A DNA stretch of 8,655 bases from contig DATLFP010000233.1 in the NCBI GenBank assembly GCA_035540955.1, positions 1 to 8,655 of the forward strand. The letters are read 5' to 3'. The translations under genes and the position numbers were made by a program. The notes beneath the pieces are model-generated. The model was not told the DNA's origin. It was given only the letters and a program-made list of their open reading frames with translations, and searched no databases. Positions within the stretch are counted from its first letter, which is position 1. Each line of letters begins with the position of its first letter. This stretch comes from DATLFP01 sp035540955 (GTDB taxonomy: Bacteria > Actinomycetota > Acidimicrobiia > Acidimicrobiales > CADCSY01). This document shows, in pieces, positions 1 to 7,208 of the stretch.

Positions 1-405
1 GCTGTCGGCGAGCGCGGCGCGGCACAGGTAGTTGGAGCGACCCTTCAACAGCGAGTAGGAGAAGTCGGTGCCGAGGTGGGCCGAGAGGAACGGCAGGTCC
101 TTGTTGACCAGCTGCTCCTGCAGCGCCTTCGTGGCTGTGGCGACCACGACCTTCTTGCCGCTGAGGATGGCCGGGACGAGGTAGCCCACCGACTTGCCGG
201 TGCCGGTCCCGGCCTGGGCGAGGAGGTGGCGGCCGGTGTCGATGGCCACCGCCACGGCGCGGGCCAGCTCGACCTGCCCCGGTCGCTCCTCGCCCCCGGG
301 CAGGGCGCGGACCACCGTCGCCAGCGCCTGCTCCACTTCCGCCACCGGGGCGACGGTACCGAGGCGCTGCGACAGGGACGGGGAGCCAGCCCGGCCCGGT
401 ATCAT
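1..405 (-). CDS. dinG: DinG-type ATP-dependent DNA helicase, N-terminal part (cut by window edge)
   Basis: This is the first 135 codons of a superfamily 2 helicase of the DinG/YoaA (XPD-like) family; the rest lies beyond the left edge. Known family members are 5'-3' DNA helicases with an iron-sulfur cluster, acting on R-loops, D-loops and damaged DNA. Visible motifs are a nucleotide-binding loop GTGTGKS (residues 66-72), the DinG-typical segment VVVATATKALQEQLVNKDLP (86-105, motif Ia), and KGRSNYLC (121-128), whose C128 is the first expected Fe-S cysteine. The region before the Walker loop, with PGGEERPGQ (36-44), matches a helicase Q-motif area. I chose ATG at 403-405 because TAG lies immediately upstream in frame (406-408). 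Its ribosome site is weak (GGA just upstream), so a GTG start near residues 21-24 is possible. The gene diverges from the WhiB gene. Family assignment is confident; the exact start is not. Confidence 0.88.
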   Translation of the reverse strand, partial: MIPGRAGSPSLSQRLGTVAPVAEVEQALATVVRALPGGEERPGQVELARAVAVAIDTGRHLLAQAGTGTGKSVGYLVPAILSGKKVVVATATKALQEQLVNKDLPFLSAHLGTDFSYSLLKGRSNYLCRAALADS

Positions 406-523
406 CTATCCAGCAGATCGGGCCCATCGTCAGTTTCTATTGGGAAGATGCCACCCCGTCGCAGAAGATGAACACGATGTTTCCGCTCCGCTACGCGAGC
501 GGCCTGACCGAGGACGGGACTGG
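406..523. promoter_or_regulatory. Divergent spacer between helicase and WhiB genes
   Basis: This 118-base gap must hold the 5' signals of both divergent genes. I cannot assign a confident -35/-10 pair for either. Visible structure: the heptamer GAAGATG twice, exactly 20 bases apart (444-450 and 464-470); a small dyad AACA-cga-TGTT (471-481); and a 6-bp hairpin ccgctc/gagcgg (483-488 with 497-502, 8-nt loop) in the probable WhiB leader. GAGG at 510-513, ten bases before the WhiB ATG, is a fair ribosome-binding site. The regulatory role is inferred from position; no known operator consensus is met. Confidence 0.45.
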
Positions 524-811
524 ATGACGGTCGTCGAGCTGAATCGCTGGGTCCAGCAGGAGTGGATGGACGAGGCGTCCTGCAAGGGGCAGACCCAGTG
601 GTTCTTCGCCCCCCACGGCGAGCAGGCCGACGATCGCGAGCGACGGGAGGCGGTGGCGATGACCATCTGCCGCTCGTGCACCGTCATGGACGTCTGCCGC
701 GACTACGCCCGCCGGAACCGCGAGCAGGGCTTCTGGGGTGGCGAGAACGACGAGGAGCGCACCAACGCCCGTCGCCGGGCCCGCTCCGCGGCCCAGCGGG
801 CCATCGCCTGA
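524..811 (+). CDS. WhiB-family iron-sulfur transcriptional regulator
   Basis: A 95-residue WhiB-type (Wbl) protein. The family is confined to actinobacteria and their phages; members bind a [4Fe-4S] cluster and control transcription, often through the principal sigma factor. All diagnostic parts are visible: cysteines C20, C49, C52 and C58 (C-x28-C-x2-C-x5-C), the turn GFWGG (69-73) in place of the usual G[VI]WGG, and a basic C-terminal helix RRRARSAAQR (83-92) suited to DNA contact. Length is typical. I chose ATG 524-526 because GAGG lies at 510-513 and the product then begins shortly before the first conserved Trp/Cys region. The open frame continues upstream without family features, and ATG at residue 15 would crowd C20. 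It is the only plus-strand gene and converges on the STAS gene. I cannot assign it to a numbered WhiB subclass; there is no AT-hook of the WhiB7 kind. Confidence 0.95.
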   Translation: MTVVELNRWVQQEWMDEASCKGQTQWFFAPHGEQADDRERREAVAMTICRSCTVMDVCRDYARRNREQGFWGGENDEERTNARRRARSAAQRAIA

Positions 812-827
812 CGAAGCGCCTCCCGAA

Positions 828-876
828 GATCTCGGGTCGACCAAGGCCCTGGTGGGGCTCCCAGCAGCCCGAGATC
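828..876. terminator. Inverted repeat between convergent genes, probable bidirectional terminator
   Basis: Perfect 9-bp arms, GATCTCGGG (828-836) and CCCGAGATC (868-876), enclose 31 bases in the 70-base gap between the converging WhiB and STAS genes. The left side can also fold alone (CCCGA at 822-826 with TCGGG at 832-836, 5-nt loop). No T-tract follows, as is common in high-GC actinobacteria, so termination is inferred from position and symmetry. The left arm shares the 10-mer AAGATCTCGG with the larger hairpin at 2227-2285. Confidence 0.5.
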
Positions 877-881
877 CGCGG

Positions 882-1202
882 TCAGTCCTCGATCTCGATG
901 CGGTCGGCCTGATCGGCGAGCGCGAGCACGCGGCGGACGAGGTCCGGTGGGTGGCGGATCACCAGTCGCCCGCCCTTCCTCGTGACCTGCTTGCGGGTCG
1001 CCACGATCACGCCCACCCCCCGGGCGTCGAGGAACGTGGTCTCGGCGAGGTCGAACACGACCGTCGGTCGCCCGGCGGACAGCGCGACGTCGACGTGGCG
1101 CTGCAGCACCGGCACGGTGACGATGTCGACCTCGCCGGCGATGCGCACGATGACCACGTCGGCCTGCTCGGTGACGGCGACGTTGAAGGGTCTGCCGTTC
1201 AA
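882..1202 (-). CDS. STAS-domain protein, anti-sigma-factor-antagonist-like
   Basis: A single STAS domain of 106 residues, the size of SpoIIAA/RsbV-type anti-sigma factor antagonists. These bind anti-sigma kinases and release a sigma factor unless phosphorylated. Visible are the N-terminal strands VVIVRIAGEVDI (16-27), the central VVFDLAETTFLDARGVGVIV (48-67), and a C-terminal helix/strand region to residue 106. Oddity: the loop that in SpoIIAA reads D-S-S-G is D59-A60-R61-G62, so the serine normally phosphorylated is absent. Control by an SpoIIAB/RsbW-type kinase at that site is therefore unlikely. The start is TTG at 1200-1202, overlapping the stop of the preceding gene as TTGA. The next in-frame starts would remove the first strand. 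GGGA just upstream is a close, weak ribosome site. Family is sure; an actual sigma-factor role is inference, since no anti-sigma kinase lies in the window. Confidence 0.85.
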   Translation of the reverse strand: MNGRPFNVAVTEQADVVIVRIAGEVDIVTVPVLQRHVDVALSAGRPTVVFDLAETTFLDARGVGVIVATRKQVTRKGGRLVIRHPPDLVRRVLALADQADRIEIED

Positions 1203-1468
1203 CGGTCCCGGGCGGGCTCGTCGGTCCCGGTGCTCCGCCGCAGGTCTCCGGGGTTCGGGTCGCCCATCAGCTCGGTGACGAGGCGGCGGGCTTCGGCGAG
1301 CGTGCGGTCGACCGCCTCCCGAGCCTGCTCCGTGCGCCCCAGCTCGAGGGCCATCTGGGCCTCGGCCAGACCCTGCACGATGTTGTCGTGGATGTCGAGC
1401 GCCTCCTGCTCCCGCTCCCGGCGCCGCGCGCCGGACGCCGACCCGCGGTCTCGCCGGAAGCGCAGCAC
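1199..1468 (-). CDS. Short histidine-kinase dimerization/phosphoacceptor (HisKA_3-like) protein, no ATPase domain
   Basis: An 89-residue protein whose core resembles the dimerization/phosphoacceptor helices of NarL/DesK-type sensor kinases. The H-box region reads EREQEALDIHDNIVQGLAEA (18-37) with H27 in the phosphoacceptor position followed by D-x-x-V-Q. A second helix spans about 47-68 (EQAREAVDRTLAEARRLVTE). There is no sensor and no HATPase_c domain, and the following gene is an STAS protein, so this is not a kinase cut by a simple frameshift. It could be an accessory dimerization or phosphotransfer partner, or a relic; function unknown. GTG at 1466-1468 is the only conventional start between the upstream stop (TGA, 1505-1507, same frame) and the H-box. 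GAGG at 1471-1474 is too close to be a normal ribosome site, so translation may be coupled to the hydrolase gene. Its TGA overlaps the STAS TTG by 4 nt. Confidence 0.68.
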   Translation of the reverse strand: MLRFRRDRGSASGARRREREQEALDIHDNIVQGLAEAQMALELGRTEQAREAVDRTLAEARRLVTELMGDPNPGDLRRSTGTDEPARDR

Positions 1469-1483
1469 GGCCTCACGGTAGTG

Positions 1484-1498
1484 CCGGGCGGCGCCCGG
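1484..1498. repeat. Compact GC hairpin between hydrolase stop and DHp gene start
   Basis: CCGGGC (1484-1489) and GCCCGG (1493-1498) form a 6-bp stem with a 3-nt loop. It occupies the 36-base gap between the hydrolase stop and the GTG of the short histidine-kinase-like gene. It may slow transcription or affect translation of the second gene; with this GC content it could also be chance. Confidence 0.35.
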
Positions 1499-1504
1499 GC
1501 CCGA

Positions 1505-2200
1505 TCAGCGGGCGCCCGCGCCCGGTCGGCCGATGCCCGCGCCCAGCACCCGGGCGACCCAGTCCGGCAGCAGCTCCTTCAGCTCCGCCTCGCACTCGAG
1601 GAGCAGGTGACCAGCGGTGGGGTGCACGATCAGCTCGCCGGTGCCGGCCATCTCCCGCACGACCTCGCTGGCCCAGACCGGGAGGATCTCGTCGCGGCCT
1701 CCGTGGATCAGCAGCAGCTCCCGGTCGGCGATCATCGGTGCGATCTCGCACCCGGCGGACTGGGTCGACAGCGTGACGACGCCCCGCACCACCTCGCCGG
1801 CGTATGCGGCGCAGCCCACGGCCACGGCGCCGCCGAAGGAGTGGCCCATCACCACGATGTCGCGGGCGCCCTCGGCCATCGCCATCTCGCACGCCGCCCC
1901 GGCGTCGACCGTGCACGCCTCCAGGTCGTTGGGGCGGCGGTAGGACACCCGCAGCGTGGCGATCCCCCGCTCGCCGAGCACGTCGCCCAGGTGCTGGAAC
2001 AGGCCGTTCGACGGCCCCAGGAGGCCCCCCATGGCGCCGCCGCACGCGACGAGGGCGGCGGCGGCGTCCCGGGGGCCGTGCCAGAGGACGGTCAGGAGCC
2101 CCGACCGGGTGAACAGCTCGATGTGGCGCAGCGTCGGCGTGACCGCCACGTCCTGCACGGCGAGCACGCCGATGCGACCGAGCGGGGTGCTTCCCTCCAT
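1505..2200 (-). CDS. Alpha/beta hydrolase superfamily protein
   Basis: A 231-residue serine hydrolase of the alpha/beta fold with no signal peptide, so probably cytoplasmic. The nucleophile elbow is GHSFGG (119-124, Ser121). Plausible triad partners are Asp170 in LLIHGGRDEILP (163-174) and His198 in HPTAGHLL (193-200). The early HGPRDAAAALVACGGAMGG stretch (41-59) fits the oxyanion-hole region. Such enzymes hydrolyse esters, thioesters or related bonds; the substrate cannot be read from sequence. I chose ATG 2198-2200; it lacks a clear ribosome site, and GTG at 2225-2227, nine codons upstream inside the hairpin arm, is an alternative. The frame stays open much further upstream but there it reads as an out-of-frame shadow of the dioxygenase gene. 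It lies 70 bases after the dioxygenase gene, with a strong hairpin between. The neighbouring PhyH and acyl-CoA dehydrogenase genes hint at lipid or acyl-ester chemistry, which is only suggestive. Confidence 0.85.
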   Translation of the reverse strand: MEGSTPLGRIGVLAVQDVAVTPTLRHIELFTRSGLLTVLWHGPRDAAAALVACGGAMGGLLGPSNGLFQHLGDVLGERGIATLRVSYRRPNDLEACTVDAGAACEMAMAEGARDIVVMGHSFGGAVAVGCAAYAGEVVRGVVTLSTQSAGCEIAPMIADRELLLIHGGRDEILPVWASEVVREMAGTGELIVHPTAGHLLLECEAELKELLPDWVARVLGAGIGRPGAGAR

Positions 2201-2226
2201 CCGGCGAGAGGGTAGGCCGACGATCA

Positions 2227-2285
2227 CACAAGATCTCGGCGCACCCAGACCGGTAGAGCCGGTCCTGGTGCTACGAGATCTTGTG
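2227..2285. terminator. Long near-perfect hairpin over the end of the PhyH gene
   Basis: Arms CACAAGATCTCG (2227-2238) and CGAGATCTTGTG (2274-2285) are a perfect 12-bp inverted repeat. Pairing continues inward: GCACC (2241-2245) with GGTGC (2267-2271), then GACCGG (2248-2253) with CCGGTC (2259-2264), closing on a 5-nt loop. That gives 23 pairs interrupted only by two 2x2 internal loops. In the minus orientation the first arm encodes the last four residues (HKIS) of the PhyH-type dioxygenase, and the stop TAG (2271-2273) lies inside the structure. No T-run follows. It most likely ends or attenuates transcription between dioxygenase and hydrolase, or stabilises the upstream mRNA; a dispersed palindromic repeat is also possible. 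Confidence 0.6.
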
Positions 2286-3116
2286 GGGTGGCGCGCCCGC
2301 TCGCAGGATGGGGAACTGGCGGTCGGGGGCGTCGGCCGGCTCGCGTGATGGCTCGCCGCCTGCGGCCGGGTCGCCCCGCAGGACCTCGGCGCCCGCCGGG
2401 GCGTACTGGAGGATGTAGGCCTTGCGCACCTCGCCGCTCGTGTTGGGGCCGGTGAGGTGCGGGGTGAGCGACGAGAAGACCACGACGCCGCCGGCCCGCA
2501 CCGGGACGGCGACCACGTCGTCGGGCTCGCTGAGGCACTCCCAGCCGAGCGGGTCGACGTAGTGGTGCTGGAGGGTGCCGAGCCGGTGCAGCGTCGGCGC
2601 CACCTGCGGGCACCCGTTCTCGACCGTGGCATCGGTGAGCGGCACCCAGCACGTGAGGTACTGCTGCGGCTCGACGAAGGTGTAGCCGTTGTCCTGGTGC
2701 CACGGGAAGCGACGGGGCTTCTCCGGCTTCTTGTACACGGCCTGGTCCCAGTACAGGTTGACGTCGGGACCGACGAGGTCGGCGCACAGGTCGGCGAACA
2801 GCGGGTGGGCGGCGAAGGCCCGGGCCACGGCGTTGCGGACCACGAGGTGGGTGCTGAAGGTGATGGCGCCCGACTCCGCAATCGAGAACCGGCCCGACTC
2901 CTGGGCGTTGAGGAAGGCGTCGGTCTTCGCCTCGGCGACGTCGCACGCCCCCCGGACCTCGCGCACGGTGTCGAGGTCGAGCACGTCCTCGAGCACGACG
3001 AAGCCCTGCTCGTCGAACTGCGCCGCCTGCTCGTCGGACAGCGCCCGGTAGGGCCCGCTCGGCGTGCGCCAGGTGAAGTCGCGGTTCCAGGGATGGAGCT
3101 CGAGCGTCTGAGGCAC
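2271..3116 (-). CDS. PhyH-family Fe(II)/2-oxoglutarate-dependent dioxygenase
   Basis: A 281-residue member of the phytanoyl-CoA dioxygenase (PhyH) family, which uses Fe(II), oxygen and 2-oxoglutarate to hydroxylate small molecules or acyl-CoAs. The metal ligands are visible as H140-x-D142 in PWHQDNGYTF (138-147) and the distal H220 in SSLTPHLTGP (215-224). R231, eleven residues later, is placed to bind 2-oxoglutarate. The segment QQYLTCWVPLTDATVENGCP (151-170) is typical of the family. Length is normal. The start is GTG at 3114-3116: an earlier start would overlap the lipoprotein gene, and the conserved N-terminal DEQGFVVLEDVL (35-46) begins shortly after. No Shine-Dalgarno sequence is exposed; a hairpin (3117-3133) fills the leader. 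There is no internal methionine at all. The substrate is unknown; the acyl-CoA dehydrogenase nearby is compatible with, but does not show, a lipid substrate. Confidence 0.9.
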   Translation of the reverse strand: MPQTLELHPWNRDFTWRTPSGPYRALSDEQAAQFDEQGFVVLEDVLDLDTVREVRGACDVAEAKTDAFLNAQESGRFSIAESGAITFSTHLVVRNAVARAFAAHPLFADLCADLVGPDVNLYWDQAVYKKPEKPRRFPWHQDNGYTFVEPQQYLTCWVPLTDATVENGCPQVAPTLHRLGTLQHHYVDPLGWECLSEPDDVVAVPVRAGGVVVFSSLTPHLTGPNTSGEVRKAYILQYAPAGAEVLRGDPAAGGEPSREPADAPDRQFPILRAGAPPHKIS

Positions 3117-3133
3117 GGATACCGAGGGTATCC
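3117..3133. promoter_or_regulatory. Perfect hairpin immediately before the dioxygenase start codon
   Basis: GGATACC (3117-3123), loop GAG, GGTATCC (3127-3133): a perfect 7-bp dyad abutting the GTG start of the dioxygenase gene and lying wholly inside the 20-base gap after the lipoprotein stop (TAG, 3137-3139). On the mRNA it would occupy the place of the ribosome-binding site; as DNA it has the symmetry of a small operator. Translational control, an operator or a weak terminator are all possible. Function is inferred. Confidence 0.45.
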
Positions 3134-3136
3134 CGG

Positions 3137-3985
3137 CTACGAGGGCACGGCCGAGAGCAGCTCGGCGACGAGCGTGCTCTCGAAGGCGAACCCGCGGTAG
3201 GTGCCGCTGGTGTGGGACTCGCTGCGGGCCGACAGGCGCAGCTCGGCGACGTAGTGGTCGACCTGCGTGGTGGTCGACTCGATGTCGCCGGTCGTCGTCA
3301 CCGTCGAGGTGATCAGGTACGCGTCGTAGGACACGCCGTCGAGGGTCACCGGATCGCGGCCGGTGATGCGGGTGCTCAGGTGCGTGGTGAAGGTGCCGCA
3401 GTCGCCGGTGCCCTCGCTCGTGGCACCGACGGTGGGCGGCCACGCCGGGATGGCGACGGCCGGGCGGAACACGCAGGTGACCGTCATGCCCGGCTGGCTG
3501 ATCGTGGTCTCGTAGAGCAGCACGCCCTCGGGGGAGAACCGGAGCCAGGTCTCGGCCGGCTCCCGCTCGGGATCGATGTACCGGCGCACGCGCTGGGTCG
3601 GCTCCGCGGTGGGCGGGTCGACCACCGAGGTGCCTTCGGCCGGGTAGGCGAAGGACTGCGGACCGGCTGACACCTCACCGCGCTGCCGGTAGCGGTAGGT
3701 GCCCGGCGCGATCGGCTCGGGTCCGTCGGGCTGGCCGGCCTCGCTCGCCGCACCCGTGGCGCCGCCTTCGACCGCACCCGGTGCCCCACTGGGTGCGTCC
3801 GGCGCGGCGTCGGTCGGGCCGGCGTCGTCGGGGTCAGTGGTGCCGGCGTCGACGTCGGCGCCGGTGGTCGAGGTGGCGGTCGACGCGACCGTGGTCGAAG
3901 CGACGGCGGCGTCGCCGGCGTCGGGTTCGGCACCCCCGCCGCAGGCGGCGGCGACGAGCAGGAGGGCGAGGACGGTGCGGCGCAT
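3137..3985 (-). CDS. Predicted lipoprotein of unknown function coupled to an ABC exporter
   Basis: A 282-residue protein with a short lipoprotein signal: MRR, then hydrophobic TVLALLLVAAAC with lipidated C15 (lipobox VAAAC). Residues about 20-92 are a low-complexity Ala/Asp/Thr/Gly/Pro linker, as seen in cell-wall-spanning exported proteins. Residues about 95-282 look like one beta-rich domain with alternating polar and hydrophobic strands (for example DAYLITSTVTTTG, 221-233) and two cysteines, C171 and C196, that could form a disulfide. I do not recognise a named family; a sheet-rich lipid-carrier or binding fold is speculation. ATG 3983-3985 overlaps the permease stop by one base (TGATG), and GAGG (3994-3997) sits 8 bases upstream, so this start is well supported and translation is probably coupled. 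The tight link suggests it is an extracytoplasmic partner or cargo of the exporter. Confidence 0.85.
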   Translation of the reverse strand: MRRTVLALLLVAAACGGGAEPDAGDAAVASTTVASTATSTTGADVDAGTTDPDDAGPTDAAPDAPSGAPGAVEGGATGAASEAGQPDGPEPIAPGTYRYRQRGEVSAGPQSFAYPAEGTSVVDPPTAEPTQRVRRYIDPEREPAETWLRFSPEGVLLYETTISQPGMTVTCVFRPAVAIPAWPPTVGATSEGTGDCGTFTTHLSTRITGRDPVTLDGVSYDAYLITSTVTTTGDIESTTTQVDHYVAELRLSARSESHTSGTYRGFAFESTLVAELLSAVPS

Positions 3986-6494
3986 CACTCGTACCTCAGC
4001 GCGACACCCGGGTCGAGGCGCGCCGTGCGCCATGCGGGAAGCGCGGCACCGAGCAGGACGAACACGAGGCCGATGCCGCCGAAGACGAGCGGGGCCGTCG
4101 TGTCGAAGCCGAACGGCGCGCTGAGCCCGGTGAAGAGGGGCGACACGAGGATCATGGCGACGTAGGTGACGCCGCCGGCCACGGTGCCGGCGATGGTGCC
4201 GACGATGCCGATCACGCCCGCTTCGACGAGGACCATGCGGCTGAGGCTGCCCGGCGCCATGCCGACGGCGAGCAGCAGGCCGTGCTCCCGACGGCGTTGG
4301 ATCCCGGTGAGGAGCAACGTCGAGGTCACCGCGATCAGCGACACGACGAGCATCCCTCGTTGCAGGGCCCAGAACGGCGTGACGAACGAGGAGATGCTCT
4401 CCTTGATCTCCTCGTTGAACTCGTCGTTGCGCAGCGACCGCAGGTCGGGGTCGAGAGCCGCCGCCTCGATGGCGGCATCGAGCTCCTCGGCGGTCACGCC
4501 CGCCACCGGTGTCACCCGGACTCCCGACGCCGGCCGGTCGCCGTAGAGGTCGACGAAGGTCGAGTGCGGGATCGAGATCGACATCCCGGTGTTGTCGGGA
4601 TCACCCCAGATGGCGCCCACGGTCACCGTCCGGATCCCGGTCCGCCCCGGCAGCTCGAAGGTGTCGCCGGGCCGGAGACCGCGCGTGCGAGCCAGCCCGG
4701 TGCCGATGAGGACCTCGTCGTTGGCGAACACCTCGGTGACCGACGGCCGACCCCGGTGGACCGGCCACTCGGTTCGCGCGGGGTCCTGCGTCTCGACGCA
4801 GAAGTCACCGATCGCCGGGTGCGCCCCGCAGAACCCCAGGTTGGGTGCAACCTGGTCGACGACCGGGAGCGACTGCACGGCGTCGATCACCCCGGGCGCG
4901 AGCCGAGAGGCCACGGAGAGCGTGTTGTTCACCGGCAGCGACGTCACGATCACGCCGTCGTCACTGAAGCGGGCGCTGGCGTCGTCGGCGCCGCGGACGA
5001 TCGACGCGTTCACGTTGCCGAGGAGCACGCCGATGCCGACCGCCGCCGCCAGCGCGGTGACCATCGTGCCCGTCCGCTTCGGCTCGCCGACCAGGCTCGA
5101 GATCGCGACCCGCGCCGCTCCGTTGCGCAGGAAGGGCGCCCGCTGCACGACCGCCAGGAACGGCGCGGCGCCGTGCTGCACCGCCCGGAAGGCGGAGAAC
5201 GCGGTGAGGGCGAACCCGACGTAGGCGACCACCGGCTGCCACGGCTCGATGGCTCCGTCGCGGTGACCGATCCACGCCAGCACCACGCCGGCGAGCGCGA
5301 CGGCGCCGTACGCCACCGCCCGCCGGCCCCGCCGGGCGGTGGTCGTCTCCTCGCGGCGCGCCTGACCGTGCAGCTCGGCGGCGACGTCCATGGCGGCCGC
5401 CCGGCGGGCGGGACCGACCGCAGCGAGCACGCTCGTCGCGACGCCGAGCAGGACACCGGCGAGCAGCGGCAGGGGCGTCACATGGACGTCGAGCTGGATG
5501 CCGGTGATCCGGTCGAGGGTGTCGGAGAGCGCACCGACCAGCGGCCGGGCGACGAGGATCCCGCCGCCGGCGCCGAGGACGCCGCCGAGCAGACCGAGAG
5601 CCGCCGCTTCGATGAGGGTGCCGGTGAGCAGCGTGCGGGGCGGCGCGCCGATCGCCCCCACGACGGCGAGGTCGCGGCGGCGCTCCTCGAGGGAGAGGGC
5701 CATGGTGTTGTGCACGAGCTGCGCGCCGATGGCGAGCCCGAAGACGCTGATGAACAGCAGGAGCGTCACCAGCGCCGCCGCGAAGTCGATGCCCCCGACC
5801 GTGCCGGGCTCGCTCACCTGGTTGTGGGGACCCACTGCTTCCTGCAGCGCGGCGCGCAGCGCGGCAACGTCGGTGCCCGGCTCGGGCACGATCAGGATCG
5901 ACGTGAGCGCGCCGTCGTGGCCGAGCAGGCGCTGGGCGTCGGTCAGCGAGAAGCCGACGACGTTGCCGCGGTTGATGCCGTCGAGGACGTCGACCGGGAA
6001 CGCGTTCATGATGTGGAGGCGGCCGGCGTCGGTCCGGACCACACCGTCTGCTCCGAGCCACTCGGCCAGCGCCCGCGACGTGGCGAACGCGCCCGGGAGC
6101 CCGGTCAGCATCTCGTCGTCGCAACCGAACTCTCCCAGCACGCCCTCGATCGAGCAGTCGACGCCGAAGGCGGCGATGAACCGCTCGTCGCCGGCGGCGG
6201 TCTCGGCGATGACGACCGCCTGCACGATGGGTGCGGCGGTGGCGACCCCCTCGACCGCTCGCACCGCGGGCAGGACCGACTCGTCGAGGCCGGCCGGCCC
6301 GCCCGGGCCGTGGACCTCGAGCTCGGCGTTGCCGGCGCGTTGGGCGACGAACGCGTCCATCGAGCGGTCGAGGCTGGCCTGATCGATGAGCACGCCGACC
6401 AGCAGCGAGGAGCCGGCGGCGATGGCGGCCACCGCCAGGGCCGCCCGGAGCGGCAGCTCGAGGATCCGCTTCAGGTTGAGGAGCCGGATCGCCT

Positions 6495-6498
<4 letters not shown>
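3985..6498 (-). CDS. ABC exporter permease, MacB/FtsX type with two FtsX domains
   Basis: An 837-residue inner-membrane subunit of a type VII (MacB/LolCDE-like) ABC system; relatives act by mechanotransmission on lipoproteins, peptides or lipids outside the membrane. About ten membrane segments can be seen (near 15-38, 236-262, 290-318, 340-362, 394-411, 419-441, 474-500, 714-733, 755-785, 801-823). Two large extracytoplasmic domains lie at about 40-235 and 500-710. The FtsX repeats carry similar cytoplasmic motifs after a helix, LSLEERRRDLAVVGAIGAPP (268-287) and IQRRREHGLLLAVGMAPG (733-750). Each ectodomain has one cysteine pair (C115/C126 and C557/C567), suggesting disulfides. The start is TTG at 6496-6498, overlapping the ATPase stop as TTGA. 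The resulting N-terminus MKAIRLLNLKRI suits a permease start, and no other start exists before the first membrane segment. The substrate is unknown. Confidence 0.93.

Positions 6499-7208
<710 letters not shown>

Noticed and set aside
470..483. Possible LexA/SOS box (GAAC...GTTT) upstream of the DinG-type helicase
   Set aside because: The half sites are five rather than four bases apart and the right half is GTTT not GTTC, so it misses the Gram-positive GAAC-N4-GTTC consensus.
194..523. Longer N-terminus for the WhiB protein
   Set aside because: The extension lies over the helicase gene and the spacer, is Arg/Ser/Pro-rich, and lacks family features; a fair ribosome site precedes ATG 524.
2201..2881. 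Upstream extension of the alpha/beta hydrolase frame (about 220 extra residues)
   Set aside because: The extension is Ser/Arg/Thr/Pro-rich and overlaps the PhyH gene out of frame; the hydrolase fold is complete from the ATG at 2200.
3117..3443. Longer N-terminus for the PhyH protein
   Set aside because: It would overlap the lipoprotein gene out of frame and reads as His/Arg-rich shadow; the family-like sequence starts at the GTG at 3116.
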